NCBI RefSeq assembly: GCF_004854025.1
Contig: NZ_STGM01000003.1
Span: 434,001-498,000 of the forward strand
Origin: Microbacterium hydrothermale
GTDB taxonomy: Bacteria > Actinomycetota > Actinomycetes > Actinomycetales > Microbacteriaceae
Length of the DNA: 64,000 bases
Direction: 5' to 3'
Shown: piece by piece, positions 54,141-62,489 of the stretch
How positions within the stretch are numbered: the stretch's first letter is position 1
Layout of the letters: each line of letters opens with the position of its first letter
Made by a program: the position numbers and the translations under genes
Notes under the pieces: model-generated
The model's input: the letters and a program-made list of their open reading frames with translations, nothing else
What the model was told of the DNA's origin: nothing
Database searches by the model: none

Positions 54141-54980
54141 ATGCGCATCGCCCTCACCGGTTCGTCCGGAAAACTCGGCACCGTCGTCGCCCGCGAACTG
54201 CGCGCGGCGGGCCACGACGTGATCGGCCTCGACGTCCGCGGCGATCGCGGCCCCGGGTTCGTCCAGGTCGAGCTCACCGACTACGGCCAGGTCATCGACG
54301 CCCTCGCCGGGGTGAACGACCAGCACCAGGGGTTCGACGCGGTCGTGCACCTCGGCGCGATCCCGGCCCCCGGCATCCGCTCCGATGTCGCGACCTTCCA
54401 CAACAACATGACCAGCACGTTCAACGTGTTCTGGGCGGCCGTGCGCCTCGGCATCCGCAAGATCGTCTACGCCTCGAGCGAGACGGTGCTGGGCCTGCCG
54501 TTCGACGTGCCGCCGCCCTACATCCCGGTCGACGAGGAGTACGCCCCGCGCCCCGAGTCGGTGTACTCGCTCGTCAAGACGCTCGAGGAGCGCCTCGCGA
54601 CCGAGCTGGTGCGCTGGAACCCCGACCTGTCGATCACGGCGCTGCGCTTCTCGAACGTGATGGTCCCCGACGACTACGCGGAGTTCCCGTTCGACGACGA
54701 CGCGCGCACCCGCAAGTGGAACCTCTGGGGCTACATCGACGCGCGCGACGGCGCCCAGGCCATCGAGCGCGCCCTCGAGGTCGCGCCCGCGGGCTTCGAC
54801 ACGTTCATCATCGCGGCCGCCGACACCGTCATGACCCGCCCGAACAGCGAGCTCGTCGCGGAGGTGTTCCCCGGTGTCGAGACGCGCGAGCTCGGCGAGA
54901 ACACGACGCTGCTGTCTATTGAGAAGGCCCGCCGGCTTCTGGGGTACGATCCGCAGCACTCCTGGCGCGACGGGCGCTGA
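54141..54980 (+). CDS. NAD-dependent epimerase/dehydratase, uronate-dehydrogenase-like
   Basis: This 279-aa extended-SDR protein begins MRIALTGSSGKLGTVVARELRAAGHDVIGLDVRGDRGPGF (NAD motif G-x2-G-x2-G). It has VVHLGAIPAPG, KIVYASSETVLG with the catalytic Ser, and SVYSLVKTLEE with the Tyr-x3-Lys dyad. The overall pattern resembles uronate/hexuronate dehydrogenases and sugar-nucleotide epimerases of about 270-300 aa. The AGGAG site lies 9 nt before the ATG. It stands alone, so the substrate cannot be assigned. Confidence 0.87.
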   Translation: MRIALTGSSGKLGTVVARELRAAGHDVIGLDVRGDRGPGFVQVELTDYGQVIDALAGVNDQHQGFDAVVHLGAIPAPGIRSDVATFHNNMTSTFNVFWAAVRLGIRKIVYASSETVLGLPFDVPPPYIPVDEEYAPRPESVYSLVKTLEERLATELVRWNPDLSITALRFSNVMVPDDYAEFPFDDDARTRKWNLWGYIDARDGAQAIERALEVAPAGFDTFIIAAADTVMTRPNSELVAEVFPGVETRELGENTTLLSIEKARRLLGYDPQHSWRDGR

Positions 54981-55014
54981 CCCGCGCCCGGTGGGGGCGT
55001 GACAGACTCGGCGA

Positions 55015-55305
55015 ATGGATGCCGATGACCCGAACACGCCCTCACCGGCACCCGCCGCAGACGAACCGATCCTGCCGCTGCCGACGGCGCACGAGAAGGA
55101 GACGAAGTTCGTCGCGCGCAGCGGCGCGGTGGTGATCCTCCGCCTCATCGACACCGGTCGCTTCGAGGTGAAGCTCGACACGCGCGGCGACTACACCGCG
55201 ACGCTGCTGCACGACGGACGGTCGTTCTCGCTGCACCCCGCCCCGGGCGTGCACGCGATCGGCGGATCGGGTCTGACCGCGAGCGACCTGTACGAGAGGT
55301 TCTGA
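55015..55305 (+). CDS. small conserved hypothetical protein
   Basis: I do not recognise this 96-aa family. A Pro/Ala/Asp-rich N-terminus is followed by a compact beta-rich part: EKETKFVARSGAVVILRLIDTGRFEVKLDTRGDYTATLLHDGRSFSLHPAPGVHAIGGSGLTASDLYERF. No signal, helix or metal motif is visible. Codon use is typical of the region. It follows the dehydrogenase gene by 34 bp on the same strand and may be cotranscribed. Confidence 0.6.
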   Translation: MDADDPNTPSPAPAADEPILPLPTAHEKETKFVARSGAVVILRLIDTGRFEVKLDTRGDYTATLLHDGRSFSLHPAPGVHAIGGSGLTASDLYERF

Positions 55306-55379
55306 CCGAGAGCACAACCCCCGGTCGGGGTGGAGCCCCGGCGGATTGACTGGGGTCCTCGACCCTCGGGAGGACCACC

Positions 55380-56846
55380 GTGCGCGACACCGCCAGCCCC
55401 GCCCCCTCGCCCGACACCCGCGCCTCCGCCGCCCCGGCGCGCGCGGAGGTCGACGAGTACGACGTCGCCGTGATCGGAGCGGGTCCCGCGGGCACCGCCG
55501 CGGCCCTGCGCGCGGCCGAGCTCGGCGCCCGCGTCGTCGTGCTCGAGGCCGGCCGCGTGGGCGGCACGTGCGTGAACACGGGCTGCGTCCCCACGCGCGT
55601 GCTGGCGAAGGCCGCGCGACTGATGCGCGAGACGCGCGCGGCCGACGACTACGGCATCGTCGTCGACGAACCGCGCGTGGAGTGGTCCGCCGTCGTGGCG
55701 CGCGTACATGAGCGCGTGGATGCCGTCCGCTCGATCAAGCGGGAGGCCGAGCGATTCGCGGCGGCGGGCATCGACCTCGTGCACGAGGGCCGGGCGCGCT
55801 TCGACGACCAGCACACCCTCGTGCTCGACACGGGTCGGCGCGTGCGGGCGGAGTCCATCCTCGTGTGCGTCGGCGGGCACTCCCGCCGCCTGCCCATCCC
55901 GGGCGCGGAGCTGGCGACCGTCCCCGAGGACGTCCTGGCCCTGCCGGAACTGCCGCGCCGCGTCGCGGTCATCGGCGCGGGCAACACCGGGGCGCAGCTC
56001 GTGACGGTGTTCCGCTCGTTCGGGTCGGAGGTCACGCTGCTCGATGTCGCGCCGCGCGTGCTCATGGCATCCGATGCGTCCATCTCGCGCGCGATCGCGA
56101 CATCGCTCGAGAACAGCGGCGTCGACGTGCGCTGCGGGATCGACACGGTGGAACGCCTCGATCGACGCGACGACGGCGCGATCGGCCTCACCTGGGGCGA
56201 GGGCGGCGGATCACGCACGGTCGACGTCGACGTCGTCGTGATGGCCACGGGATGGCCCGCCGACGTCGAAGACCTCGGGCTCGAGAAAGCCGGGGTCGAG
56301 GTGGAGCGCTCGGCGATCCCCGTCGACCGGTACTTCCGCACGATCGTGCCGCACATCCTCGCCGTCGGCGACGCCAACGGCCGCGACATGCTCGTGCAGG
56401 CCGCGCAGTTCGAGGGCGAGGCGGCGGCCGAGAACGCCGTGCTCGGAGCGAACCGCCGGACGCCCCACCACCTCCTGCCCGCGGGCGGGTTCACCGATCC
56501 CGACTACGCCGGTGTCGGCCTGACGGAGGAGCAGGCGCGCGATCGCGACCCATCGTGCGTCGTGGCCACCGTGCGCTTCGCCGACCTCGACCGGGCCGTC
56601 ATCGACGACCGCGAGAACGGCTTCCTCATGCTCATCGCCGACCGGCGCCGCGAGCTCGTGCTCGGTGCGCACGCGGTCGGCGAGAACGCGGTCGAGGTCA
56701 TCCAGTCGGTCACGACCGCGATGGCGGCCGGGATCGACGTCGCGACCCTCGCGGGCGTGCGCTTCGCCTACCCCACCTACAGTGCCGTGATCGGGAACGC
56801 GGCGCGCGCGCTGCTGCACGCCGACGCCCCGGCGCTGCTGGAATGA
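55380..56846 (+). CDS. pyridine nucleotide-disulfide oxidoreductase (class I) with altered C-terminal dyad
   Basis: This 488-aa flavoprotein has FAD motif VIGAGPAGTAAALRAAELGARVVVLEA, redox-active Cys64/Cys69 in GGTCVNTGCVP, a second dinucleotide motif VAVIGAGNTGAQLVTVF, and the FAD loop ILAVGDANGRDMLVQAAQFEGE. Lipoamide dehydrogenases and mercuric or glutathione reductases need a His-Glu pair in HPT-x-SE. Here the equivalent is YPTYSA near residue 464, so both catalytic residues are changed. It may be a transhydrogenase- or quinone-reductase-like member. A GTG start follows GGAGG by 6 nt; a TetR gene follows 12 bp later. Confidence 0.85.
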   Translation: MRDTASPAPSPDTRASAAPARAEVDEYDVAVIGAGPAGTAAALRAAELGARVVVLEAGRVGGTCVNTGCVPTRVLAKAARLMRETRAADDYGIVVDEPRVEWSAVVARVHERVDAVRSIKREAERFAAAGIDLVHEGRARFDDQHTLVLDTGRRVRAESILVCVGGHSRRLPIPGAELATVPEDVLALPELPRRVAVIGAGNTGAQLVTVFRSFGSEVTLLDVAPRVLMASDASISRAIATSLENSGVDVRCGIDTVERLDRRDDGAIGLTWGEGGGSRTVDVDVVVMATGWPADVEDLGLEKAGVEVERSAIPVDRYFRTIVPHILAVGDANGRDMLVQAAQFEGEAAAENAVLGANRRTPHHLLPAGGFTDPDYAGVGLTEEQARDRDPSCVVATVRFADLDRAVIDDRENGFLMLIADRRRELVLGAHAVGENAVEVIQSVTTAMAAGIDVATLAGVRFAYPTYSAVIGNAARALLHADAPALLE

Positions 56847-56858
56847 CACACTGACAGG

Positions 56859-57485
56859 GTGACCGCCGCCGACTCCGCCGTGCCCCCCGCCGCCGACGCG
56901 CCCGCCCGGCGCGGTCGGCCCGGCTACGACCGGGAGGGCATCCTCGCCGTCGCGGTGCAGCTGTTCAACGAGCAGGGCTACGACGCCACGAGCGTGTCCG
57001 ACCTCGCCCGCCGCCTGGGCCTGGCCAAATCCGCGCTCTACCACCACTTCTCCTCCAAGGAGGAGCTGCTCTCGGTCGCCCTCGAAGCGGCCCTCGGCGG
57101 GCTCGAGGCAGTCCTCGACGATCCGCGCGCGGTCGAGGGCGCGGCATCCGACCGCCTGCGGCACGTGCTGACGGGAGCGACCGACGTGCTGGTGGCGCAG
57201 CTGCCCGCCGTGACCTTGCTGCTGCGCGTGCGCGGCAACAGCCCGGTCGAGCAGGCCGCGCTCGAACGCCGGCGCGTGTTCGACCACCGCGTCACCGCCC
57301 TCGTCGCCGACGCCCAGGCCGAGGGCGACGTGCGCGACGACGTCGACGCGGCGGTCGCGGCGCGACTGCTGTTCGGGATGATCAACTCCGTCGTCGAGTG
57401 GTACCGCCCCGGCGGCGGGGTGGACGGCGATCGCCTCGGCGCCGACATCGTGCGGATTGCGCTCGAGGGCCTGCGCACGTCCTGA
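56859..57485 (+). CDS. TetR family transcriptional regulator
   Basis: This 208-aa protein has an N-terminal TetR helix-turn-helix: GYDREGILAVAVQLFNEQGYDATSVSDLARRLGLAKSALYHHFSSKEELLSVAL. A helical ligand domain ending LLFGMINSVVEWYRPGG resembles the KstR2/TetR_C group that senses acyl-CoAs. GTG start 12 bp after the oxidoreductase. A TetR-like dyad lies at 59120-59141 between the MHS transporter and a PaaI thioesterase, and could be its target; inference from position and motif. Confidence 0.92.
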   Translation: MTAADSAVPPAADAPARRGRPGYDREGILAVAVQLFNEQGYDATSVSDLARRLGLAKSALYHHFSSKEELLSVALEAALGGLEAVLDDPRAVEGAASDRLRHVLTGATDVLVAQLPAVTLLLRVRGNSPVEQAALERRRVFDHRVTALVADAQAEGDVRDDVDAAVAARLLFGMINSVVEWYRPGGGVDGDRLGADIVRIALEGLRTS

Positions 57486-57512
57486 CGGCGCGGGTGCGCG
57501 CCGCCGCGAGAT

Positions 57513-57579
57513 CACACGATCGGCGCGAGATCACCCGATCCGCGCGGCGCACAGCGGGTGATCTCGCGCCGATCGTGTG
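57513..57579. repeat. perfect 25-bp palindrome with internal direct repeat
   Basis: Arms 57513-57537 and 57555-57579 are exact complements with a 17-nt loop, 28 bp after the TetR stop. The left side also contains GCGAGATCAC-x-CGATC twice. It is unrelated in sequence to the palindromes at 43.7-48.7 kb. It may end TetR transcription, though no U-run follows. Confidence 0.85.
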
Positions 57580-57620
57580 CGTTCACGGTCCGGCGCGGCG
57601 CAGCGGCGACCCCGCGCCGC

Positions 57621-57692
57621 GCGAACGCCCCGCGCAGCGCGAACGCCTCGCGCAGCGCGACCGCCCCGCGCAGCACGAACGCCCCGCGCACC
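57621..57692. repeat. four-copy 18-bp tandem repeat
   Basis: GCGAACGCCCCGCGCAGC is repeated four times with one or two changes in copies 2-4. No gene fits; it lies between the TetR and MHS transporter genes. Slippage could change copy number between strains. Confidence 0.8.
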
Positions 57693-57697
57693 ACCCC

Positions 57698-57729
57698 GGG
57701 GCCCCGCGCGTCGAACGGCGCGGGGCCCC
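57698..57729 (-). terminator. terminator after the MHS transporter gene
   Basis: GGGGCCCCGCGC (57698-57709) pairs exactly with GCGCGGGGCCCC (57718-57729), 16 bp past the transporter stop. Confidence 0.7.
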
Positions 57730-57745
57730 AGGGCGGCATCCGGGA

Positions 57746-59071
57746 TCAGGCCCGCAGGTCGACGCCCTTCGGCTCCTTGATGAGCGAGACGGCGACCAGT
57801 GACACCAAGGCAGCGACCGCGATGTACGCACCGATCGTCCACGACGCGCCGGTCGAGCGCAGCAGCGCCTCGGCGATCATCGGGGCGAAGGCGCCGCCGA
57901 GGATCGCGCCGAGCGCGTAGCCGATCGAGACGCCCGAGTAGCGCACGTTCGCGGGGAACATCTCGGCGTACAGCGCGGCCTGCGGGCCGTACGACAGCCC
58001 CAGTCCGAGGGTCATGACGAACAGCGCCACGAAGTACCAGACGATGTTCCCCGTGTCGATGAGGAACCACATCGGCACGGCCCAGACCGCCAGCAGCAGG
58101 TAGCCGAGCTGGAACGTGCGCACGCGGCCGAGGGTGTCGGAGAGACGGCCGCCCCACAGGGTGAAGCCGAGCCAGCCGAAGGATGCCAGGGTCGTGGCCA
58201 GCAGCACGGTGGGGCGCTCGAGCCCGAGGACGGTGACCGTGTAGGTGGCGAAGAACGCGATGAGCAGGTAGCCGGCGGCGTTGTTGCCGATGAACACCAG
58301 CGCGGTGAGCACGACCTGGCGCCAGTTCTTTCGGAACAGCTGGCCGAGCGGGGCGGACGACTCCTTGCGGCGGCGCACGAGGTCTTCGAAGACGGGGCTC
58401 TCCTCGACCGCGCGACGGATGACGTAACCGACGACGATCAGCACGATCGAGAAGAGGAACGGCACACGCCAGCCCCAGGCGAGGAAGGCCTCGGCCGACA
58501 TCGACGAGGTGAGGATCCACAGCGTCGCGGTGGCGAGGATCATGCCCACCGGGACGCCGATCTGCGGGAACGCCCCGAAGTAGCCACGACGGGTCACGGG
58601 GGCGTGCTCGACCGAGAGCAACGCGGCCCCGCCCCACTCTCCACCGGCCGAGAAGCCCTGCAGCACGCGCAGCAGGATGAGCAGGATGGGGGCGGCGACG
58701 CCGATTGCGGCGTACGTCGGCAGCACACCGATGAGGGCCGTCGACACGCCCATCATGATGAGGGTCAGCACGAGCATCTTCTTGCGCCCGAGACGGTCGC
58801 CGAGGTACCCCGCGACGATCGCGCCGAGGGGACGGAAGAGGAACGAGATGCCGATCGTCGCGAACGACAGCACCTGCGCGATGGCCGGGTCGGACTCCGC
58901 GAGGGGGGCGAGGAACAGCGGCGCGAGCACGAGGCCGGCCGCTTGGGCGTAGATGAAGAAGTCGTACCACTCGATCGAGGTGCCCACGAGGGTCCCGGCG
59001 AGGACGCGCCGTTCCTCTCGCGAGATGCCGGCCGTGGTGGCACGGGTGGATGCCGCTGTCTGCGAGGCCAT
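57746..59071 (-). CDS. MFS transporter of the metabolite:H+ symporter (MHS/ShiA-like) family
   Basis: This 441-aa protein has 12 helices. It begins RRVLAGTLVGTSIEWYDFFIYAQAAGLVLAPLFL, the MHS start, and has FRPLGAIVAGYLGDRLGRKKMLVLTLIMMG (motif A). RVLQGFSAGGEWGGAALLSVEHAP and RRGYFGAFPQIGVPVG are highly typical of MHS importers of dicarboxylates, shikimate, proline or aromatic acids. The tail KEPKGVDLRA ends the protein. It is divergent from a PaaI-type thioesterase with a TetR-like dyad between, so an aromatic acid or other carboxylate is the likely substrate. Confidence 0.92.
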   Translation of the reverse strand: MASQTAASTRATTAGISREERRVLAGTLVGTSIEWYDFFIYAQAAGLVLAPLFLAPLAESDPAIAQVLSFATIGISFLFRPLGAIVAGYLGDRLGRKKMLVLTLIMMGVSTALIGVLPTYAAIGVAAPILLILLRVLQGFSAGGEWGGAALLSVEHAPVTRRGYFGAFPQIGVPVGMILATATLWILTSSMSAEAFLAWGWRVPFLFSIVLIVVGYVIRRAVEESPVFEDLVRRRKESSAPLGQLFRKNWRQVVLTALVFIGNNAAGYLLIAFFATYTVTVLGLERPTVLLATTLASFGWLGFTLWGGRLSDTLGRVRTFQLGYLLLAVWAVPMWFLIDTGNIVWYFVALFVMTLGLGLSYGPQAALYAEMFPANVRYSGVSIGYALGAILGGAFAPMIAEALLRSTGASWTIGAYIAVAALVSLVAVSLIKEPKGVDLRA

Positions 59072-59119
59072 GAGAACTCCGTCGTTCTGTGGGGGCAGGG
59101 TCGAACTCGACGGCACCTG

Positions 59120-59141
59120 TTACCGACCGAGCGTTCAGTAA
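59120..59141. promoter_or_regulatory. TetR-like dyad between MHS transporter and thioesterase genes
   Basis: The 22-bp element has TTACCGACCG and CGTTCAGTAA arms; 8 of 10 positions pair. The ACCGACCG core recalls operators of phenylacetate/fatty-acid TetR regulators. A TAATAGTGT stretch follows. It is centred in the divergent promoter region. Confidence 0.55.
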
Positions 59142-59191
59142 TAGTGTCAGACGTGCGTCCGTCCGACAAGAGGACGGCGGAAGGAGCGGCC

Positions 59192-59584
59192 ATGACACCC
59201 TGGACGATCGTGCCCGGTGCCCTCGACGAGCGTCTCGGCATCGTCGTCACGGCGCAGTCGACCGACGGCGTGAGCGCGTCGATGCCCGTCGACGGCAACA
59301 CCCAGTCGCTCGGGCGGCTCCACGGCGGAGCGACGGCGGCCCTCGCCGAGGCGGTCGGATCGTGGGCGGCGATGATCCATGCCTCGACCTCCGGGAAGGT
59401 GTGCGTCGGCGTCGACCTGAACATCACGCACCATCGCGGAGCGCGCGACGGTCGCATCCACGCCGTCGCGACCCCGGCCCATCGGGGGCGGCGCATCGCG
59501 ACCTACGACGTGCGCGTGACCGACGACGACGGCCGACTCGTGGCGACGGCCCGCATCACGAACCTCCTCGTCGATCCGGAGTGA
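59192..59584 (+). CDS. PaaI-type hot-dog thioesterase
   Basis: This 130-aa protein has QSLGRLHGGATAALAEAVGSWAAMIHAS, where HGGA and the following acidic residue form the thioesterase active site. VGVDLNITHHRGARDGRIHAVATPAHRGRRIATYDVRVTDDDGRLVATARIT is the PaaI/YdiI continuation. It hydrolyses aromatic or acyl-CoA thioesters. AAGGAG lies 5 nt before the ATG. The last codons and stop lie in the first unit of a three-copy 16-bp tandem repeat. Confidence 0.92.
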   Translation: MTPWTIVPGALDERLGIVVTAQSTDGVSASMPVDGNTQSLGRLHGGATAALAEAVGSWAAMIHASTSGKVCVGVDLNITHHRGARDGRIHAVATPAHRGRRIATYDVRVTDDDGRLVATARITNLLVDPE

Positions 59585-59618
59585 GGTCGATCCGGAGTGA
59601 GGTCGATCCGGAGTGAGG
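59571..59618. repeat. three perfect copies of a 16-bp tandem repeat across a stop codon
   Basis: TCGATCCGGAGTGAGG is repeated exactly three times. The first copy contains the last sense codons and the TGA of the thioesterase gene. Because 16 is not a multiple of 3, unit gain or loss downstream of the stop would not change the protein. Identity of the copies implies recent duplication. Confidence 0.9.
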
Positions 59619-59998
59619 GCGCGGCGACGTCGGCGCCGGGCTCCGGTGCGCGCACGACCACCGGCGACGGCTGACGCCGGGACCCCGCGCGCCCGCCCCG
59701 CGAGCGCGAGACCGGGCCCCGCGCCGCCCTCTGGCATCCTGGATGCCATGGCGAGGATCCGAGGGAGTGCACTGCCCCCATGCAGCGCACTCCCTCGCCC
59801 GTCGATCCTTGTCCCGAACATCTCTCGACGGGCGTATGGGCATCGTCTCGAAGCCGGAGACGACACCCACCCCCATCAATGTGGTGTCGTCCGGAGCGCA
59901 TTCCTTACACGCGCCCAGAAATCTTTTCCCGCCCGCCGATCTGTAAGGATCGAGCGCGACGGGACACAGCCCTTTCGAACGCACGGAGACGCGCGCCG
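59585..59998. other. 414-bp non-coding region
   Basis: No gene is convincing here. It contains the rest of the 16-bp tandem repeat and the inverted pair TGGCATCC-T-GGATGCCA (59732-59748). A 10-bp hairpin GAGGGAGTGC/GCACTCCCTC (59761-59770 with 59786-59795) comes next. Then follows a less GC-rich stretch (59870-59950) that probably holds the promoter of the downstream sigma factor, with CTGTAAGGAT at 59941 as a weak -10 candidate. Confidence 0.6.
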
Positions 59999-60514
59999 GT
60001 GATCGACGAGACGGAATTCGTGGCGCTCTTCCGCGAGCACCACAACGCCGTTCGGCGATTCATCGAGCGGCGCGTATCGGATCGCGAGGCCGCCGCCGAC
60101 CTCACGATGGATTGCTTCGAGATCGCGTGGCGCAAACGCGATCCGCGTGATCCGTTCGGATTGCCGTGGTTGTACCGCACCGCGCGCAACCTCATCGCGA
60201 ATGAGTATCGGCGACGCGACCGGGAGGGGGCATTGTGGACGCACATCGAAGACCACGTGCGCGCCCTGGCGAGCGAGGCCGAACCGGCGATGGCGCAGCG
60301 TCTCGTCGACGCGATCCGCGGCCTGCCCGAGCGCGAGCGCGAGATCCTCTGGCTCACCTACTGGGAGGAGCTGTCCGCCGCCGAGGTCGCCCTGGTCATG
60401 GAGATGAACACCGGCGCCGTGTGGACCCGACTCAACCGCGCCCGCGCGCGATTGCGGCCCCTGCTCGAGCGGGCGGCTGCCCCGAGGGAGGAGGTGAGCG
60501 ATGACCGACGATGA
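59999..60514 (+). CDS. ECF-like RNA polymerase sigma factor
   Basis: This 171-aa protein has region 2 (ETEFVALFREHHNAVRRFIERRVSDREAAADLTMDCFEIAWRKRDPRDPFGLPWLYRTARNLIANEYRRR) and region 4 (LVDAIRGLPEREREILWLTYWEELSAAEVALVMEMNTGAVWTRLNRARARLRPLLE). A GTG start at 59999 is chosen because the family N-terminus begins there; GGAG lies about 10 nt upstream. It overlaps by 14 bp with a single-pass membrane protein gene, the normal place of a regulator of the sigma factor. Confidence 0.9.
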   Translation: MIDETEFVALFREHHNAVRRFIERRVSDREAAADLTMDCFEIAWRKRDPRDPFGLPWLYRTARNLIANEYRRRDREGALWTHIEDHVRALASEAEPAMAQRLVDAIRGLPEREREILWLTYWEELSAAEVALVMEMNTGAVWTRLNRARARLRPLLERAAAPREEVSDDRR

Positions 60515-61499
60515 CCTCGCGCGCGCCCTGCGCCGACTCGACCCCGCCGAGACGCCTCTCGACGCTCCGCTCCCCCTCGACGCCGAACGTCGCCTGCGGC
60601 GGATCCTCGACCACCCGCCCACCCGCCGTCGCCGCCCGTCCCTCGCGTGGATCTCGGCCGCGGCCGCGGTCGCGATCGTCGTGGCCGTCGTGACGGGGAT
60701 GCTGTGGATGCCGGGATCGTCGGCATCCGCTCAGACGCCCAAGCCCCTCGTGTACACCGCCGTTCCCAGCGGAACCGGCGCGGCCGAGGTGATCGCGCGC
60801 GCACAGGCCCAGCTGGCCGCCGGAGCCGGCGCCGTCGCCGCCGAGCGGCGCTCCCTGTCGCTCGGCTGGTACTTCAGCGCCTCGCCCGACGGCGCGGAGG
60901 CCACCGTGTTCCGGCGGGAGTGGGTCGATGTGCGGTGGAACGAGGACTTCTCCGGGTCGGTGGTGACCACCGCGGCGGAGGCGACGAACGCCGACGGCGA
61001 CACCGTCCCGAACGTCGACCCCGCGCCCGGGACCGTCGTGGGCGAGATGCGCTACGTGCGCAACCAGTTCCGTCCGCTGTCTCCGTCGTCGCCGGACGCC
61101 TCGGTCGACGCCATGCGCGCGCTCGTCGAGACGGCCACGGGCGCGACCGGAACCCTGAGCGCGGGCGACGCCCTGGTGGGGGTGCGCAGCATCCAGGGCG
61201 AGTGGACGTTGGACGACGCCCAGCAGTCCGCGCTGCTCGAGGTCGTCGCCTCCTCCCCCGGCCTGCGGGCGCTCGGGACGACGCAGGACCGCCTCGGTCG
61301 CGAGGTCGTGGGTCTGGCCGGCATCCCCTCGTCGACGGCCGACACCGACGTGACGCTGCTGTTGTCGACCGAAACCGGGCGCATCGTCGGATTCGAGTCG
61401 GCGCTGACCGCCCCGAACACCGATCTCGACCTGCCCGCCGGGTCGTTGACCGAGTACGCCCTGTGGGACGTGCAGGACAGGGCCGACGCTCCCCGCTGA
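60501..61499 (+). CDS. CU044_5270-type membrane protein, partner of the sigma factor
   Basis: This 332-aa protein has a cytoplasmic N-terminus (about 1-45; ALRRLDPAETPLDAPLPLDAERRLRRILDHPP). One membrane helix follows at about 48-68 (WISAAAAVAIVVAVVTGMLWM), then an extracytoplasmic domain of about 260 aa (YTAVPSGTGAAEVIARAQAQLAAG, REWVDVRWNEDFSGSVVTT, GVRSIQGEWTLDDAQQSALLEVVASSPGLRALGTTQDRLGREVVGLAG). This layout is typical of actinobacterial sigma-linked CU044_5270 proteins. It probably acts as an anti-sigma or surface sensor. No zinc motif is visible in the short cytoplasmic part. Confidence 0.82.
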   Translation: MTDDDLARALRRLDPAETPLDAPLPLDAERRLRRILDHPPTRRRRPSLAWISAAAAVAIVVAVVTGMLWMPGSSASAQTPKPLVYTAVPSGTGAAEVIARAQAQLAAGAGAVAAERRSLSLGWYFSASPDGAEATVFRREWVDVRWNEDFSGSVVTTAAEATNADGDTVPNVDPAPGTVVGEMRYVRNQFRPLSPSSPDASVDAMRALVETATGATGTLSAGDALVGVRSIQGEWTLDDAQQSALLEVVASSPGLRALGTTQDRLGREVVGLAGIPSSTADTDVTLLLSTETGRIVGFESALTAPNTDLDLPAGSLTEYALWDVQDRADAPR

Positions 61500-61559
61500 G
61501 CGGCCCCGGGTCGATCACGGCGTCTCGCCCCGGCGGCAGCGGGCGCGCAGCCGGCGCGG

Positions 61560-62489
61560 TCAGCGCCAGGGGCGCTCCGCGCGTTCCCGCCAGTACTGCA
61601 CCGGGTCGACCGCGAGGGCCTCGAGATCCGCCCGCTCGATCGTCCGCGCGGGCGCCTCCGCGGCGCGCTGGAGGTGGCGGCGCGTCGTGGCTCCGACCAG
61701 CACGATATCGGCGAAGGCCTGCGCGCGGGCGGCCCCGATGGCCGCGATGTCGGGATCGACCCCGGATGCCATCCGCTCGAGCGCGCTCCCGGGCGCCGCC
61801 TCGGCGAGGGAGCCGTTGGCGAGCACCTCTTTCAGCACGACTGTCCAGCCGGCGTCGTGCGCCGCGGCGAGCGCATCGCCCGCCGAGGGCTCGCGCAGGT
61901 TCCAGGTCGCCTGCACCGCCTGGAACGGGGTGTCGGGGAGGGCGAGGGCCGCGCGCAGCACGTCGGCCTGCCGCGGGCCGCTCGTCGACAGTCCCGCACG
62001 CACGCCCTCGGCGCGCAGCCGGCGCATCCGCTCGAGCACGGCGGCATCCGCCAGCACCGGGCTGTCGGGCGTGACGGAGTGGATCAGGTACAGATCGGGG
62101 ACGGTTTTCAGCGCCGCGAGCGTCTCGGGCCACTGCCGGTCGAGCATCGCGGCCGAGTGCTCCTTGCGCTCGTGGACCGCGGCATCCATCCGCCAGTCGC
62201 CGACGTAGGCGTAGCCCCACTTCGAGCCGATCGTCAGCTCGCGACGACGCTCGGGGTGCGCCGCGAGCCACGAGCCGAGGAACTCCTCGGCGTACCCGTA
62301 CGACCGGGCCGCATCGACGTAGCGGATGCCGAGCGCCCACGCCTCGTCGAGGAGCTCGTGCGCGCGCGCACGCATCGCCTCGACCGATCTGTCGGCGGGC
62401 TCGCCCAGGTCGGCGTCGCGCGCGGTCGTGATGTAGGCGGGGCGGCCGACGGCGGCGAGGCCGAGGCCGAGGGGGGCGGGGACGCTCAT
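61560..62489 (-). CDS. aldo/keto reductase
   Basis: This 309-aa TIM-barrel protein has GIRYVDAARSYGYAEEFLGSWLAAHPERRRELTIGSKWGY, containing the catalytic Asp and Tyr with the following Lys. DLYLIHSVTPDSPVLADAAVLERM carries the His, and AIGAARAQAFADIVLVGATTRRHLQRAAEAP is the NADP phosphate site. It resembles bacterial AKRs acting on sugars or aldehydes such as D-threo-aldose dehydrogenase. The ATG at 62489 lies 6 nt after TAGCGT on the minus strand, so it is likely leaderless. Confidence 0.9.
   Translation of the reverse strand: MSVPAPLGLGLAAVGRPAYITTARDADLGEPADRSVEAMRARAHELLDEAWALGIRYVDAARSYGYAEEFLGSWLAAHPERRRELTIGSKWGYAYVGDWRMDAAVHERKEHSAAMLDRQWPETLAALKTVPDLYLIHSVTPDSPVLADAAVLERMRRLRAEGVRAGLSTSGPRQADVLRAALALPDTPFQAVQATWNLREPSAGDALAAAHDAGWTVVLKEVLANGSLAEAAPGSALERMASGVDPDIAAIGAARAQAFADIVLVGATTRRHLQRAAEAPARTIERADLEALAVDPVQYWRERAERPWR

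Noticed and set aside
57621..57692. 18-bp tandem units as a CRISPR array
   Set aside because: Units abut directly without spacers and no cas gene is present.
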